A stretch of 40,138 nt of DNA from an uncultured Desulfovibrio sp. (GCA_944327285.1 CALVHG010000022.1:1-40138), one strand, 5' to 3'; positions 8,829 to 17,180 are shown, counted from the first letter of the stretch. Made by a program: numbers and translations. Notes: generated from the sequence alone by a model not told the origin.

Positions 8829-10845
8829 CTAAGCTGCTTCGGCGCGCTCCACGGCTTCCTGCGATGCTTCGGAAGCCCGTTGCGTCGCTTCGGCGGCGCG
8901 TTCGTCGATAGTGGCGGGGGTGCGCTCCTCTGAGATGTCTTCAATGGTTTCGCTGCGACGCCGTGCCTCGGCCTGTTCGAGGCGATCCAGGGATGCGGCA
9001 AGCAGGTCTTCCAGCGAGGCATTGGCGGAGCCGGTAAGATTGCCGGCGGCATTGCGCACCACGTCCCGATAGGTGTAGTTGACCAGAACGCCGTCATAAC
9101 TGCCGTCCACGGAAACGTCGATGTCGCGGGATTCTGCCGAAAGGACATGAATAATATTGTTGCCCTTGCCGGCCTTGATATAGGCGTTGTCCCGCATTTC
9201 CGTTACTAGGATGAAATTGTCGCCGTCGCCGACGGTCAGCCCGGCGCTGTTCTGTATGGTATTGATGAGCACCGAGTTGTTGCCGTGTCCGAGGATCGCG
9301 CTGGCGTTGTTCGACATGCCGCCTACGGTGAGCCAGTTCTTGCCGTCGCCGGAACGGAGGAGACTGTAGCCTGACATGCTGGAAATGCTGATTCTGTTGT
9401 TGCCATGCCCCAGCGTGACATCGCTGTTGATCTGAGCGCCGATGGCGACGATATTGTTTCCGTCGCCGCCGACAATGGCGCTCATGCTGACGCCGGCAAC
9501 GGCAAGCGTGTTGTCGCCCTTACCAGCTCAGATAACTCCGGGAGAGCGTGCCGCTGCCTGCGGCTTGACCCGTGATGGAAATATCGTTGTTGCCGTCGCC
9601 CAGCATGATGAGCCCGTCGAGCACGCCGGTAAGCGACAGCAGATTGTCGCCGTTGCCCAGCGTAATGTTGCTCCTTGTGGCTTCGCCAAGAACAATTTCG
9701 TTCTTGCCGTCGCCCAGCGCAATGAGCGAATCTGAAATATCGCTGTCGGCTGCGTCGCCGATCCACTGGGAAGCGGTGATGGTATTGTCGCCCTGCCCCG
9801 CAGTGAGGCTGGAGCCGCGGGTCATTTCTTCGAGGACGATGACGTTGTTGCCCTGTCCGAGATTCAGAATTGTGCTCGACAGGCCGATCCGCAGGATATT
9901 GTCGCCGTCGCCGAGAGACACCCGGCTGCTTTCAATGGCGGTGCAGCTTTCACCGCTTCCGGTGATGACATTCTTGCCGTTGCCCATGCTGATGTCGGAG
10001 GCCGTGATGCCATTGGCCTGCACAGTGTTGTCGCCGTCGCCGAGATCAACGGTGGCCCCGCGCAGATTGTCCGCCTTCAGACTGTCGTTGCCGTTACCGG
10101 TGCTGATGGTCGCGCCTTCCGCGTCGTCGGCGACGATAATGCGATCATCGCCGTCGCCGGTGGTGACGGAAACATTGTCGCCCGCCACGTGGACGGTATT
10201 GTCTCCGTTGCCCGCGGTAATGACGGCGTTATCGCCCAGGGCGAAGACCAGATTGTCGCCGTCGCCCAGCGAGATCTCGTCCGCGCCGGTGCTGATCATT
10301 ATAATATCGCCGTCGAGGTCCAGCAGATTACCCGCCGATTCGGTATAGCTGCCGTCGCTGCCATAGAGCCGCGTCACGCCGAGATCGGCATGATAGACGC
10401 TCCAGAAACCATCCTCTCCGGCGGCAATGGAAACGCTGCCGCTGAAATTCAGGGTGAAGCTGCTGCCGTCTTTGCCGTTGAGGACTGCCTGATATGTCGG
10501 GGCGGTGCTTTCGCCTTCTGCGGTCTCTGTGGCGCTGATGTCCACACGGACGCCAGAGGCGCTTTCTCCAGATAGGAGCGGCGGTTCTTCGGCGGCCTGC
10601 GCGGCCTGATTTTCCGGCTGCGGCTGTCCGGCCTGCTCCGTCGTCTGCGGCAGAGCGGCTGCGGCCTTCTGCTCTTCAAGGCGTCGCCGGGCTTCCTCGG
10701 AGATGCTGATCAGATCCTGCGATGCCTGCGGGGGCAGGGTGGTTCCTTCCTGCTGGAGCCGCGCGGCATTTTCCCGCAGCTTTTGCAGAATTTCTTCCCG
10801 GATGACGTCGTTCCCCAGCATGTCGGCAGCCGAAACCGTAGTCAT
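8829..10845 (-). pseudogene. Beta-solenoid repeat protein (about 19 GxGxN repeats), frameshifted near 9522-9531
   Basis: The gene starts at the ATG at 10845 behind GAGGAGAG. The first frame gives 441 aa and stops at 9520; the matching continuation is in another frame from about 9527 to 8829. With one base removed near 9528 the reading is about 671 aa. N-terminus: no signal peptide, then a charged helical stretch (about 15-65), a Gln/Pro/Ala linker and a short domain (about 120-190). Then come about 19 repeats of mostly 18-20 residues, each starting like LGDGDNxIxI, 12 before and 7 after the break. The C-terminus is a charged, probably coiled-coil tail rich in Glu, Ala and Arg. The repeats look like a parallel beta-roll/helix but lack the strict GGxGxDxLx RTX nonapeptide. 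No homopolymer marks the break, so slippage is not evident. Sequencing error, a recent mutation or a degraded gene are all possible. No secretion genes lie nearby. Confidence 0.75.
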
Positions 10846-11148
10846 AGGCTCTCTCCTCGCGTTCTCCGTACGCAATATGGTTAGAGACTCTATCGGCTGC
10901 TGTCTTGAATATATTACCGGCCCGCCGTTATTTTGAAAGCCCCTTGCTAATATATTGTTGAATAGAAGCCAGTTATGCCTGCGGATATGTCGGCAATGGA
11001 CAGGAGAGATTTTCTTTCTATCAGAAAAGAGAACAAAGACCTGCACAGCTCCTTTCTTAATAAAAATATTTAAAATTACTAATAAAATTGATATATTAAA
11101 AGATATTTTCAGAGAGGGAATCGCGTGTCTGCCGCGCAATCCTTTTTA
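10846..11148 (-). promoter_or_regulatory. AT-rich leader and probable promoter region of the beta-solenoid gene
   Basis: This 300-nt gap has no convincing gene. Positions 11030-11115 are far more AT-rich than anything else in the window. On the minus strand a TTTCAA-N16-TAATAT pair occurs near 10912-10939, a weak sigma70-like match. The remainder shows nothing I can assign. Confidence 0.35.
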
Positions 11149-11265
11149 GAGCGCTTTCGCTTTGAAAAAGGTATAACGCGAGGCGGCGGCATAGCGCCGC
11201 CCGGTCAAAAGTGAGCGGAAAAACGTGTTTTCCGCGAAACCACAGGCCGTATGGTTTGAAATGCC
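11149..11265 (+). repeat. Family B element, copy B4 (truncated)
   Basis: Begins TA-GAGCGCTTTCGC and ends at TTTGAAATGCC, having lost the terminal half of the last hairpin. The GGCGGC stem and the GCGGAAAAA stem remain. Its end directly abuts the TAA stop of the minus-strand SPOR gene. Confidence 0.75.
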
Positions 11266-11940
11266 TTAATGTACGGGCTTCTTGCTGCGCAGCAGCGGTT
11301 CGCCGAGGCGAAGAGATTTGAGCACCGCGGGCACTTCGGCAGCGCGCGCGGCATCGCCGCGCACCAGCAGGAAAATGACATAGAGCTTACCGCGCCGCTC
11401 CATGCGCGTCCGGTAGCCGCGTCCTTCAAGACGCTGCCGGATATCGTCCACGCTTTCCATATCCTTGAAGGCGGCCACCTGAAAGACGTAATCGAAGACC
11501 GTAGCCGGGGATGTGGGTTTGGCGGGCGGGGGCGGCGTCTGGCCGGGAGGCACGGCGGGGCGCATGCCCGGAGGCATGGCGGGCGCGGCTCCCTCCTTGT
11601 TTTTGTCGGCAGGGGGCGGGGGAGGCGTCAGCGGTTTTTCGCCGGGGGCGGCGCGCAGGGCCGTGGCATAGCGCAGGTCGCTGGGGTGCAGAACAGGGCC
11701 GTGCTCGTCTGCAGGCGCTTCCGTTTCCGCTTCGGGGGCGGGAGTGTCGCCGGACTCGACCTGCGGCGCGTGCCAGTGACTGCGTCCCGCCATAATGCCG
11801 CCCAGATAGGCAAGCACCAGCGCCGCCACGAAAAGGAAGGCGACGGCGGCCAGCGTTCCCGGCTTGAGGCGCAGTCCTCGGATCCTGGAGCCCGAAGGCG
11901 AAAGAGATGCCGAGGAGGCGGAACGTCGAGCTGAAGGCAT
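11266..11940 (-). CDS. Membrane-anchored SPOR-domain protein
   Basis: The 224-aa product has a basic, Ser-rich N-terminus, one transmembrane helix (about 28-50), a long Pro/Ala/Glu-rich periplasmic linker and a C-terminal SPOR domain (about 149-215, beginning FDYVFQVAAFKDMESVDDIRQRL). SPOR domains bind denuded peptidoglycan glycan strands, so a role at the division septum or in wall maintenance is likely (FtsN-like topology), but identity with FtsN is not shown. I set the start at the ATG at 11940, behind an AGGAG site (11945-11949); a longer start would add 16 unlikely residues. It is divergent from the secreted-protein gene at 12226. The stop codon abuts family B copy B4. Confidence 0.8.
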   Translation of the reverse strand: MPSARRSASSASLSPSGSRIRGLRLKPGTLAAVAFLFVAALVLAYLGGIMAGRSHWHAPQVESGDTPAPEAETEAPADEHGPVLHPSDLRYATALRAAPGEKPLTPPPPPADKNKEGAAPAMPPGMRPAVPPGQTPPPPAKPTSPATVFDYVFQVAAFKDMESVDDIRQRLEGRGYRTRMERRGKLYVIFLLVRGDAARAAEVPAVLKSLRLGEPLLRSKKPVH

Positions 11941-11978
11941 GATGTCTCCTTGTCTGAAATGATAATTTCCCCCTGCAT

Positions 11979-12007
11979 AACATAGCAACAGCCAGGGCTG
12001 TCGTCAA
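11979..12007 (-). promoter_or_regulatory. Sigma70-type promoter of the SPOR gene
   Basis: On the minus strand, TTGACG (12002-12007) and TATGTT (11979-11984) are separated by exactly 17 bp. A short inverted repeat (ACAGCC/GGCTGT) lies in the spacer and could be an operator. The rest of 11941-12225 contains nothing else I can name except a weak TTGACA-N19-TAGCAT on the plus strand at 12048. Confidence 0.55.
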
Positions 12008-12225
12008 AGTTAGGCGCCGAAGGACGCCGACAGGGCGGAAAAGCGGCTTGACAGACCGCCTGCCCCCTCTGGTAGCATTGCAACGTTTCTGTCGGCATTG
12101 GCAGGGACGCGCCGGGAAGGGACTGTTTCTTCCGATATGCAGTCCGACAATGCCGAGGCCTGTTTTTGCGGCTGTTGCCGTGAAATCGAAATTCTTTGCA
12201 GACCGAGAACAATGGGGCATACGCT

Positions 12226-13212
12226 ATGAAGGCGTCTTTCCGTCTTGTGTTGTTGTGTGCTGTTGCCTGCTGCCTGTACGCGGGCAGCGTTATGGCCAAA
12301 CCCTCCATTCCTCGTTCCGGCGCCGCGGATACGGAACGCGCAACGCTGGCCGTCGCCAACATGACAGAGGGCGATTTGCTCGGCGTGCGCTTCCTGCAAA
12401 ACGGGCAGGAGCATTTTGCGCGCCTTGATCTTGCGCCGGGCATGGAAGACGTGTTGGAAAATCCGGGCGGATCGGCGGATCTGCGTCTGGATATGGGGTT
12501 TGAACTCTGGTTTTTTGACAAGGTTCCGCTGGGTGATGTGGAGCGGCTTGCGGCCTGTGACGAAAAGGACGGGCCCTGCCTTGTGCTGACAGGCCATGAC
12601 AGCGCCCAGCGGCATTTCAAGGGGCGCGTGCAGTCCCTTCTGCCGGTTCCCGGCGCGCGTCCCGTATGCGAGCTGACGCGCTTCCATCCCGGTATGCGCA
12701 TGGAAGATGCCTGCGCGCTGGTTGAGCCGCAGCCGCAGCGGGATGACAACGATGCCGTGCTGACAAGTCTGGGCTTTGCCGGACTGGTCTGGGCCGCGCG
12801 TCTTTCCCCCGGCCGCGCGGACGGCGCTGAGGCGGACAACGGGCATGCGCTGCTGGATCATGTGGAACTGCGTCAGCGTCTGACGCCGGAAACGCTCGCC
12901 GCCCTGCGGAAAACGCTGGCGGATCAGGGCTATCGCCCCTGGCAGGCGGAATTCCCCGGCATGGATCTTAACTTTATGGAAATGTCGGAAATTCCTCAGG
13001 AACGGCAGGCGGAAATTCTGGAGAATGCCGTCGGTCTGCTGATGGCTTCCGAAAAGGGCGAGGGCAGTCTGATGCTGGCCCCGGCTGCCATGCTGCCCGC
13101 GCTGGCCAATGCGGACGGCCCGCAGGGTGATGTGCAGCTCTTTACCATTACGCTGAACCGGGCTTCCCGAACGCTGATTGTGGATATGGCGGCCTACAGT
13201 CCCAATATCTAA
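12226..13212 (+). CDS. Secreted/periplasmic protein of unknown function
   Basis: I do not recognise this 328-aa protein. It has a clear Sec signal peptide (basic KASFR start, hydrophobic core 6-18, likely cleavage after A24 in GSVMA-KPS). The mature part is acidic with four cysteines (in AACDEKDGPC, RPVCEL and EDACAL) that could form two disulfides in the periplasm. No repeats or membrane helices follow. The start at 12226 is chosen because the signal peptide begins there; the ribosome site is weak (GGGG near 12214). It ends just before an intrinsic terminator and precedes thiD, so it is probably a single-gene unit with no functional link to thiD evident. Confidence 0.7.
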   Translation: MKASFRLVLLCAVACCLYAGSVMAKPSIPRSGAADTERATLAVANMTEGDLLGVRFLQNGQEHFARLDLAPGMEDVLENPGGSADLRLDMGFELWFFDKVPLGDVERLAACDEKDGPCLVLTGHDSAQRHFKGRVQSLLPVPGARPVCELTRFHPGMRMEDACALVEPQPQRDDNDAVLTSLGFAGLVWAARLSPGRADGAEADNGHALLDHVELRQRLTPETLAALRKTLADQGYRPWQAEFPGMDLNFMEMSEIPQERQAEILENAVGLLMASEKGEGSLMLAPAAMLPALANADGPQGDVQLFTITLNRASRTLIVDMAAYSPNI

Positions 13213-13226
13213 TGTTAGACTCCGCG

Positions 13227-13262
13227 GAAGAAGGGGCGCGTCAGCTGCGCCCCTCTTCTTTT
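13227..13262 (+). terminator. Intrinsic terminator after the secreted-protein gene
   Basis: GC-rich stem (13227-13239 with 13247-13258, one bulge) around a TCAGCT loop, followed by T4. It lies 14 nt after the stop and 29 nt before the thiD start codon. Confidence 0.75.
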
Positions 13263-13290
13263 GCGGGATGACCAAGAAAAGGATGCCATC

Positions 13291-14094
13291 ATGAAGCAGC
13301 CTCCTAATATTCTGACTATTGCCGGTTCCGATTCCGGCGGCGGCGCGGGCATTCAGGCCGACCTGAAAACCATTATGGCGCTCGGCGGCTACGGCATGAG
13401 CGTCATCACCGCACTGACAGCCCAGAACGGCGCGGGCGTGCTGGGCATTCATGCGCCGGAACCGGAATTTATTCTGTTACAGTTGCAGGCTGTGCGCGAG
13501 GGCTTCCCTGTTGCCGCTGCCAAGACCGGCATGCTTTTTTCCGCTCCTATTATTCGGGCTGTGGCCGGGGCCCTGCGCGAGCGGGACTTCCCGCTGGTGG
13601 TGGACCCTGTGTGCGTCAGTCAGAGCGGCAGTCGTCTGTTGCAGGAAGACGCCGTGGAGGCGCTGAAGCAGGATTTGCTGCCGCTTTGCGATCTACTGAC
13701 TCCCAACAGGCCGGAGGCGGAAGCGTTGACCGGCATGCCTATTGTCGATAAGGCCGGTGTGCTTGCCGCCGGGGAGGCTCTGTTGCGTATGGGGCCGCGG
13801 GCGGTGCTGATCAAGGGTGGCCATATGGAAAAGGATAGCGTCGTGACAGACTATCTGTTCATAGCCGGAGAAGCCCCCCGCTCGCTGGCGCAGCCCAGAG
13901 TGGAGACTCCCAATAATCACGGGACAGGCTGCACGCTCTCCGCCGCTATCGCGACCAACCTCGGCAAGGGGCTCTCCCTGCCCGCCGCCGTCAGCAACGC
14001 GCAGGAGTTTCTCAATCGGGCGCTGCGCTACAGCTATACGCCCGGCAAAGGCTGCGGCCCCGTCAATCACGCGGTCGGCTGCATGCTGCATTAA
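13291..14094 (+). CDS. thiD: Hydroxymethylpyrimidine/phosphomethylpyrimidine kinase
   Basis: The 267-aa ribokinase-fold enzyme phosphorylates HMP and HMP-phosphate to HMP-pyrophosphate for thiamine synthesis in the cytosol. Family landmarks: the N-terminal substrate motif [15 protein letters not shown] (12-26), [15 protein letters not shown] (about 32-46), the [10 protein letters not shown] segment, and the C-terminal anion hole NNHGTGC with the catalytic region near 210-217. Length is typical. The start at 13291 is preceded by AAAAGGA at 8 nt. No thiamine riboswitch was seen upstream; the leader is only 29 nt after the previous terminator. Two family A copies (14115-14597) follow before the next terminator. 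Confidence 0.93.
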   Translation: MKQPPNILTIAGSDSGGGAGIQADLKTIMALGGYGMSVITALTAQNGAGVLGIHAPEPEFILLQLQAVREGFPVAAAKTGMLFSAPIIRAVAGALRERDFPLVVDPVCVSQSGSRLLQEDAVEALKQDLLPLCDLLTPNRPEAEALTGMPIVDKAGVLAAGEALLRMGPRAVLIKGGHMEKDSVVTDYLFIAGEAPRSLAQPRVETPNNHGTGCTLSAAIATNLGKGLSLPAAVSNAQEFLNRALRYSYTPGKGCGPVNHAVGCMLH

Positions 14095-14114
14095 GGGGTA
14101 GGATATTTGTAGCT

Positions 14115-14416
14115 TGTTGGGGGGAAGGGAAACCCCTCATCTCTGCTGTCGATGCCCGTAGCTTCCTTCGTCGCAACGGGCACGGCCTACGGCCGCCATC
14201 CGGTCGCTGCTCGCGCGAGAGGGCCCAGCCTTTCCGAAGGAAAGGCGTTCTTGTAGTTCTTCCCCCCAAGCCCCCCATCCCTTCCCCAGCGCGCTTTTAT
14301 CGGGGGAAGAGTCAGGAATACGAGGCGACCGCGTCACCAAAGACAAGTAGCGTGTGTACAGTCTGTTTGTTCTATGTATTGAAATTATTGTAAATTTGTG
14401 TTAATAGCCGCCTAGG
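14115..14416 (+). repeat. Family A repeat, copy A4 (longest form)
   Basis: Contains the core, the middle module, the C-rich tract, GCGCGCTTTTATCGGGG and the long AT-rich tail that ends GTTAATAGCCGCCTAG. The tail matches copy A6 (17.66-17.77 kb) base for base over long runs. The usual head (GTTAACACTATTCG) is missing. It follows thiD in the same direction. Confidence 0.85.
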
Positions 14417-14440
14417 GCGTAGCTCTCTGATTTGTTTTTT

Positions 14441-14597
14441 CTGGGGGGAAGGCCCCCCTTATCGCTGCTGTCGATGCCCATTCCTTCGTCGCAACGGGCA
14501 TGGCCTGCGGCCGCCATTCGGTCGCTGCTCGCGCGAGAGGGCCCAGCCTTTCCGAAGGAAAGGCGTTCTTGTAGTTCTTCCCCCAGCGCGCTTTTTT
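14441..14597 (+). repeat. Family A repeat, copy A5 (tail-less)
   Basis: Second copy in tandem after A4: core (partly deleted), middle module and GCGCGCTTTTTT end. The C-rich tract is reduced to one block. It is not part of a gene. Confidence 0.8.
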
Positions 14598-14669
14598 ATG
14601 TGACAATTTTTCAAAGAGAGTCTGACAGGGGATAAAGTGGGCGTTTATACGGCCCGGAAAGAATGGAAT

Positions 14670-14743
14670 TTTTACCTCTGAAAGAGGTAAAACTCTCTGA
14701 CAAACCGGCCGCCGTCTGTGCAGCAGACGGCGGCCGGTTTTTT
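14670..14743 (+). terminator. Tandem hairpins, the second a strong intrinsic terminator
   Basis: First hairpin: TTTTACCTC (14670-14678) pairs with 14684-14692, loop TGAAA. Second: a perfect 17-bp stem (14702-14718 with 14724-14740), loop TGCAG, followed by a T6 run. It lies 600 nt past thiD with only repeats between, so it either was thiD's terminator before repeats arrived or ends a small untranslated transcript beginning near 14600. Confidence 0.85.
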
Positions 14744-14765
14744 GTTCCTTTGTCAAAAAAATGTT

Positions 14766-14781
14766 TGGCATTGAATTTGCT
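14766..14781 (+). promoter_or_regulatory. Sigma54 (RpoN)-type promoter upstream of fliJ
   Basis: TGGCATTGAATTTGCT matches the -24/-12 consensus TGGCAC-N5-TTGCA, with exactly 10 nt between the invariant GG and GC. It lies 60 nt before the fliJ start and directly after a terminator, as expected for the first gene of a flagellar unit. An enhancer-binding regulator would be required; none is encoded in the window. Confidence 0.65.
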
Positions 14782-14840
14782 ATGTCTTTTTCGACCACGG
14801 TATGCCGTGGCCGCAAGACCGTCAAAAGAAGGCTTTTCGC

Positions 14841-15278
14841 ATGCCGTTCCGTTTCTCACTGCAAAAGGTGCTTGACTACCGGGAACAACTGGAAGAAGAA
14901 GCCAAGAACCGTTTTGCGCTGGTGCAGCGGCAATATCGAGAGGCCAAAGCGCAGCTGGCGGCCCTGTCGAGCGAGCTTGAGACGCAGGAAGCGCGTCTTT
15001 ATGGACAAGTCATCGACAATGCGGGCGAACGCTGGCTGCTGGAAAGTTTTATCAAGGGGCTGCGCGCTGATATTGAAGCCACAACCGCGCGTGTGCAGAA
15101 CCTTCGGGCAACCCGCGATGAAATGCGCAAAATTTTGGCGGCCCGGTCCATGGACAGAAAATTGTTGGAAAAGCTTAAGGAGCGCAAATACCGGCAGTAT
15201 TTGCTGGATGAGCGTCTCAAGGAGCAGCGCTTCAATGACGAAATCGCAACCCTCCGCTACAAGGCCCCGAATTTCTAG
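14841..15278 (+). CDS. fliJ: Flagellar export chaperone/protein FliJ
   Basis: The 145-aa protein starts with the FliJ signature (FRFSLQKVLDYREQLEEEAK, residues 3-22) and is almost entirely alpha-helical coiled coil, as FliJ is. FliJ forms the stalk-like part of the flagellar type III export ATPase and escorts export chaperones in the cytoplasm. The start at 14841 follows AGAAGG at 8 nt; upstream in-frame codons have no family match. The next gene begins inside the fliJ 3' end, which suggests coupling. Control is likely by the sigma54-type promoter at 14766. Confidence 0.88.
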   Translation: MPFRFSLQKVLDYREQLEEEAKNRFALVQRQYREAKAQLAALSSELETQEARLYGQVIDNAGERWLLESFIKGLRADIEATTARVQNLRATRDEMRKILAARSMDRKLLEKLKERKYRQYLLDERLKEQRFNDEIATLRYKAPNF

Positions 15279-16332
15279 TCTTATTAAGGTATTGGGCGGT
15301 ATTTGCGCCGTTAAGATTTCTCTTCTGGGCCTCCTCGTGGCAGGCGTCCCGCTGCCTGCCTGGCTGGGCGGCGAAGATTTGACGCCGCGGCAGGCGTCGC
15401 CCGTCATTATGCCGACGGTTCCCGTCCAGACTGCGTCGGCTCCCGTGGCCGCCGTTCCTTCGTTGCCGGAGTCGCAGGCCGTCGCCGAAACGAAGCCGCT
15501 TTCGCTGGATAATCTGCCCGTGCCGGAACTGGATGCTCCGGTTGCTGCCGGGGCGTTTGCCTCGCTGCCCGGCCTTGCGTCCGCCCCTGCCGCGCCGTCC
15601 GCCGATGCGCCGCGTCTGCTGGCCGCCGAGGAGCATGCTCCTCTGAAGCGCGACAGCTGGTTCGATGTCCTGTCGCTTCGGGAATTGCCCATTCCCTTCC
15701 TCGGCAGCGCCAGAGTGGCCAATGCGGCCGCAACCGTCATGCCTGTTCCTAATGTGCAGCCCGCGCCCGCTAATTCCTTCAGCCCCGCGGCGCAGCAGAT
15801 GCCTTACGGCTATGAAGCCAATGTGCTTGGCAACGTGCCCAGCGGCATAGCCGCCGACACGCCCATCCCGCCGCGCGGCGATACCGGTTCCTTCGGACCT
15901 TTGCCCTCGTTGCCTGCCGTGGGCAGCAATGCCGTGCCCATCCCGGCCCCCAACGTGCAGCCGCCGACCAATCAGGAAAATCCCAACACCAAGGCGCAGG
16001 AACTGGCGCGCCAACAGCAGGATATGCTGCTGCTGCGCGAGCAGATGGATCAGCGTCTCAAGGATATGCAGGGCGCGGAACACCGCATGCAGGACCTCAT
16101 CCGCGAAGCCCGCGCGCTGGAAGACAAGAAGATGCGCTCGCTCATCCTCATGTATTCCAACATGAAGCCGAAAATTGCCGCCAAGGCGCTTGAAAACATG
16201 GACGATCGCATTGCCATCCGCATTCTTTCCGGGATGCCGCCCAAGCAGGCCGGCGAAATCCTCACCTATACCAATCCCGAAAAGACTGCCGAATTTTCCG
16301 AGCTTATTTCCCGCATGAAGTCGGCGGAGTAA
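15235..16332 (+). CDS. MotE-like flagellar motor-associated protein with MgtE N-terminal domain
   Basis: The 365-aa protein has an N-terminal hydrophobic segment (about 17-42), a long Ala/Pro-rich linker (about 45-240), a coiled coil (about 245-300) and a C-terminal domain with MKPKIAAKALENMDD...AIRILSGMPPKQAGEIL (about 305-350). This is the MgtE intracellular N-domain pattern, also related to the FliG middle domain. Proteins of this layout beside fliJ are annotated MotE or MgtE-N proteins; in alphaproteobacteria MotE supports MotC. The assignment as a motility protein rests on the domain and on the fliJ neighbour. The start at 15235 has AAGGAG at 10 nt and overlaps fliJ by 44 nt. It is not a magnesium transporter: the transport domain is absent. 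Confidence 0.75.
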   Translation: MTKSQPSATRPRISSLIKVLGGICAVKISLLGLLVAGVPLPAWLGGEDLTPRQASPVIMPTVPVQTASAPVAAVPSLPESQAVAETKPLSLDNLPVPELDAPVAAGAFASLPGLASAPAAPSADAPRLLAAEEHAPLKRDSWFDVLSLRELPIPFLGSARVANAAATVMPVPNVQPAPANSFSPAAQQMPYGYEANVLGNVPSGIAADTPIPPRGDTGSFGPLPSLPAVGSNAVPIPAPNVQPPTNQENPNTKAQELARQQQDMLLLREQMDQRLKDMQGAEHRMQDLIREARALEDKKMRSLILMYSNMKPKIAAKALENMDDRIAIRILSGMPPKQAGEILTYTNPEKTAEFSELISRMKSAE

Positions 16333-17180
16333 TGCGCCTCGCTCTTCTTCTTGCCTATCAGGGAACCCGCTTCAGCGGCTGGCAGATTCAGGAAACGTCC
16401 TGCGCCCCTCTTACGGTGCAGGGCGTTCTTGAATCTGCCGTTTCCCGTATTGCGGGGGGGCATGTCCGTCTGCATGGTTCCGGGCGCACCGATGCGGGCG
16501 TTCACGCCCACGGACAGGTCGTGCACGGCGATGTTCCCGACAGCCGTTTCCCTCCGCAGGGCGATCCCGTGGCTGCCGATGGCTGCGACGCTGCCGGACG
16601 CCGCTGGCGACACAGCCTCAACGCTCTGCTGCCGCCGGATGTGCGCGTACTGGCGGCGCATGCGGCCCGGCCTGATTTTCATGCCCGTATCAGCGCCCTG
16701 CACAAGACCTACTTTTATGATTTCTGGCAGGATCGCGCCTTTACGCCGCCGCGCCTTGCGCCTTTTGTCTGGGCCTGCGGCCCGCTGGCGCTTGAGCCTG
16801 TGCGCGCCGCGCTGGGGCATCTGCTCGGACAGCATAGCTTTGCGACTTTCCGCAATGTGGGCACCGATACGGAAAGCGATGTGCGCACCTTGCTTGAAGC
16901 CCGTATTGACGCCTTGCCGGGGTCTCCCTGCCTTCCGCCGCACGCACCCGCTCTGCGCCTGACGCTGCGGGCCGACGGCTTTCTCAAGCAGATGGTGCGG
17001 AATATCGCGGGAATGCTTGTAGCCTGCGGACAGGGCAAACTATCCCCCGATGCTGTCCCGGCGCTGCTTGCCGCCGAGGATCGCCGCAGCCTGCGTTCGC
17101 CTACCGCGCCTCCGCAAGGGCTGGCTCTTGCCCGCGTGGCCTATCCGCCCGGCGACGGCTTCTCTTTTTCGACGTATTAG
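16332..17180 (+). CDS. truA: tRNA pseudouridine(38-40) synthase
   Basis: The 282-aa enzyme converts uridines 38-40 in the tRNA anticodon stem to pseudouridine. The catalytic aspartate D54 lies in GSGRTDAGVHA, and the N-terminal YQGTRFSGWQIQ and C-terminal FLKQMVRNIAGML motifs are intact. An insertion near 75-95 (PPQGDPVAADGCDAAGRRW) is longer than in E. coli. The start overlaps the preceding stop by one base (TAATG), so it is co-translated with the MotE-like gene. The stop codon TAG (17178-17180) straddles the border of a TA-flanked repeat: the TA is the flanking duplication and the G is the first base of the element. Confidence 0.93.
   Translation: MRLALLLAYQGTRFSGWQIQETSCAPLTVQGVLESAVSRIAGGHVRLHGSGRTDAGVHAHGQVVHGDVPDSRFPPQGDPVAADGCDAAGRRWRHSLNALLPPDVRVLAAHAARPDFHARISALHKTYFYDFWQDRAFTPPRLAPFVWACGPLALEPVRAALGHLLGQHSFATFRNVGTDTESDVRTLLEARIDALPGSPCLPPHAPALRLTLRADGFLKQMVRNIAGMLVACGQGKLSPDAVPALLAAEDRRSLRSPTAPPQGLALARVAYPPGDGFSFSTY

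Noticed and set aside
8491-8832. Open frames in repeats that share the peptide GGRRPCPLRRRKLRA
   Set aside because: The same translation appears near 0.1, 8.7 and 14.2 kb because the family A middle module is repeated. Ribosome sites, codon use and start positions are inconsistent, and frames are broken in other copies.
8829-10845. The regular GxGxN repeats as a CRISPR array or tandem DNA repeat
   Set aside because: Repetition is at the protein level with variable DNA and variable spacing; there are no conserved direct repeats with unique spacers.
10845-11139. Longer N-terminus for the solenoid protein beginning at 11139
   Set aside because: The extension lies in AT-rich non-coding sequence, while ATG 10845 has a strong GAGGAGAG ribosome site.
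10955-11149. 64-codon frame in the AT-rich region, plus strand
   Set aside because: No ribosome site, no recognisable domain, and it runs into a family B copy.
13213-13290. Thiamine (TPP) riboswitch before thiD
   Set aside because: The gap is 78 nt and contains only the preceding gene's terminator and a short leader; conserved TPP aptamer segments are missing.
15235-16332. Magnesium transporter MgtE
   Set aside because: Only the MgtE N-terminal domain is present; the transmembrane transport domain is absent, and the neighbour is fliJ.
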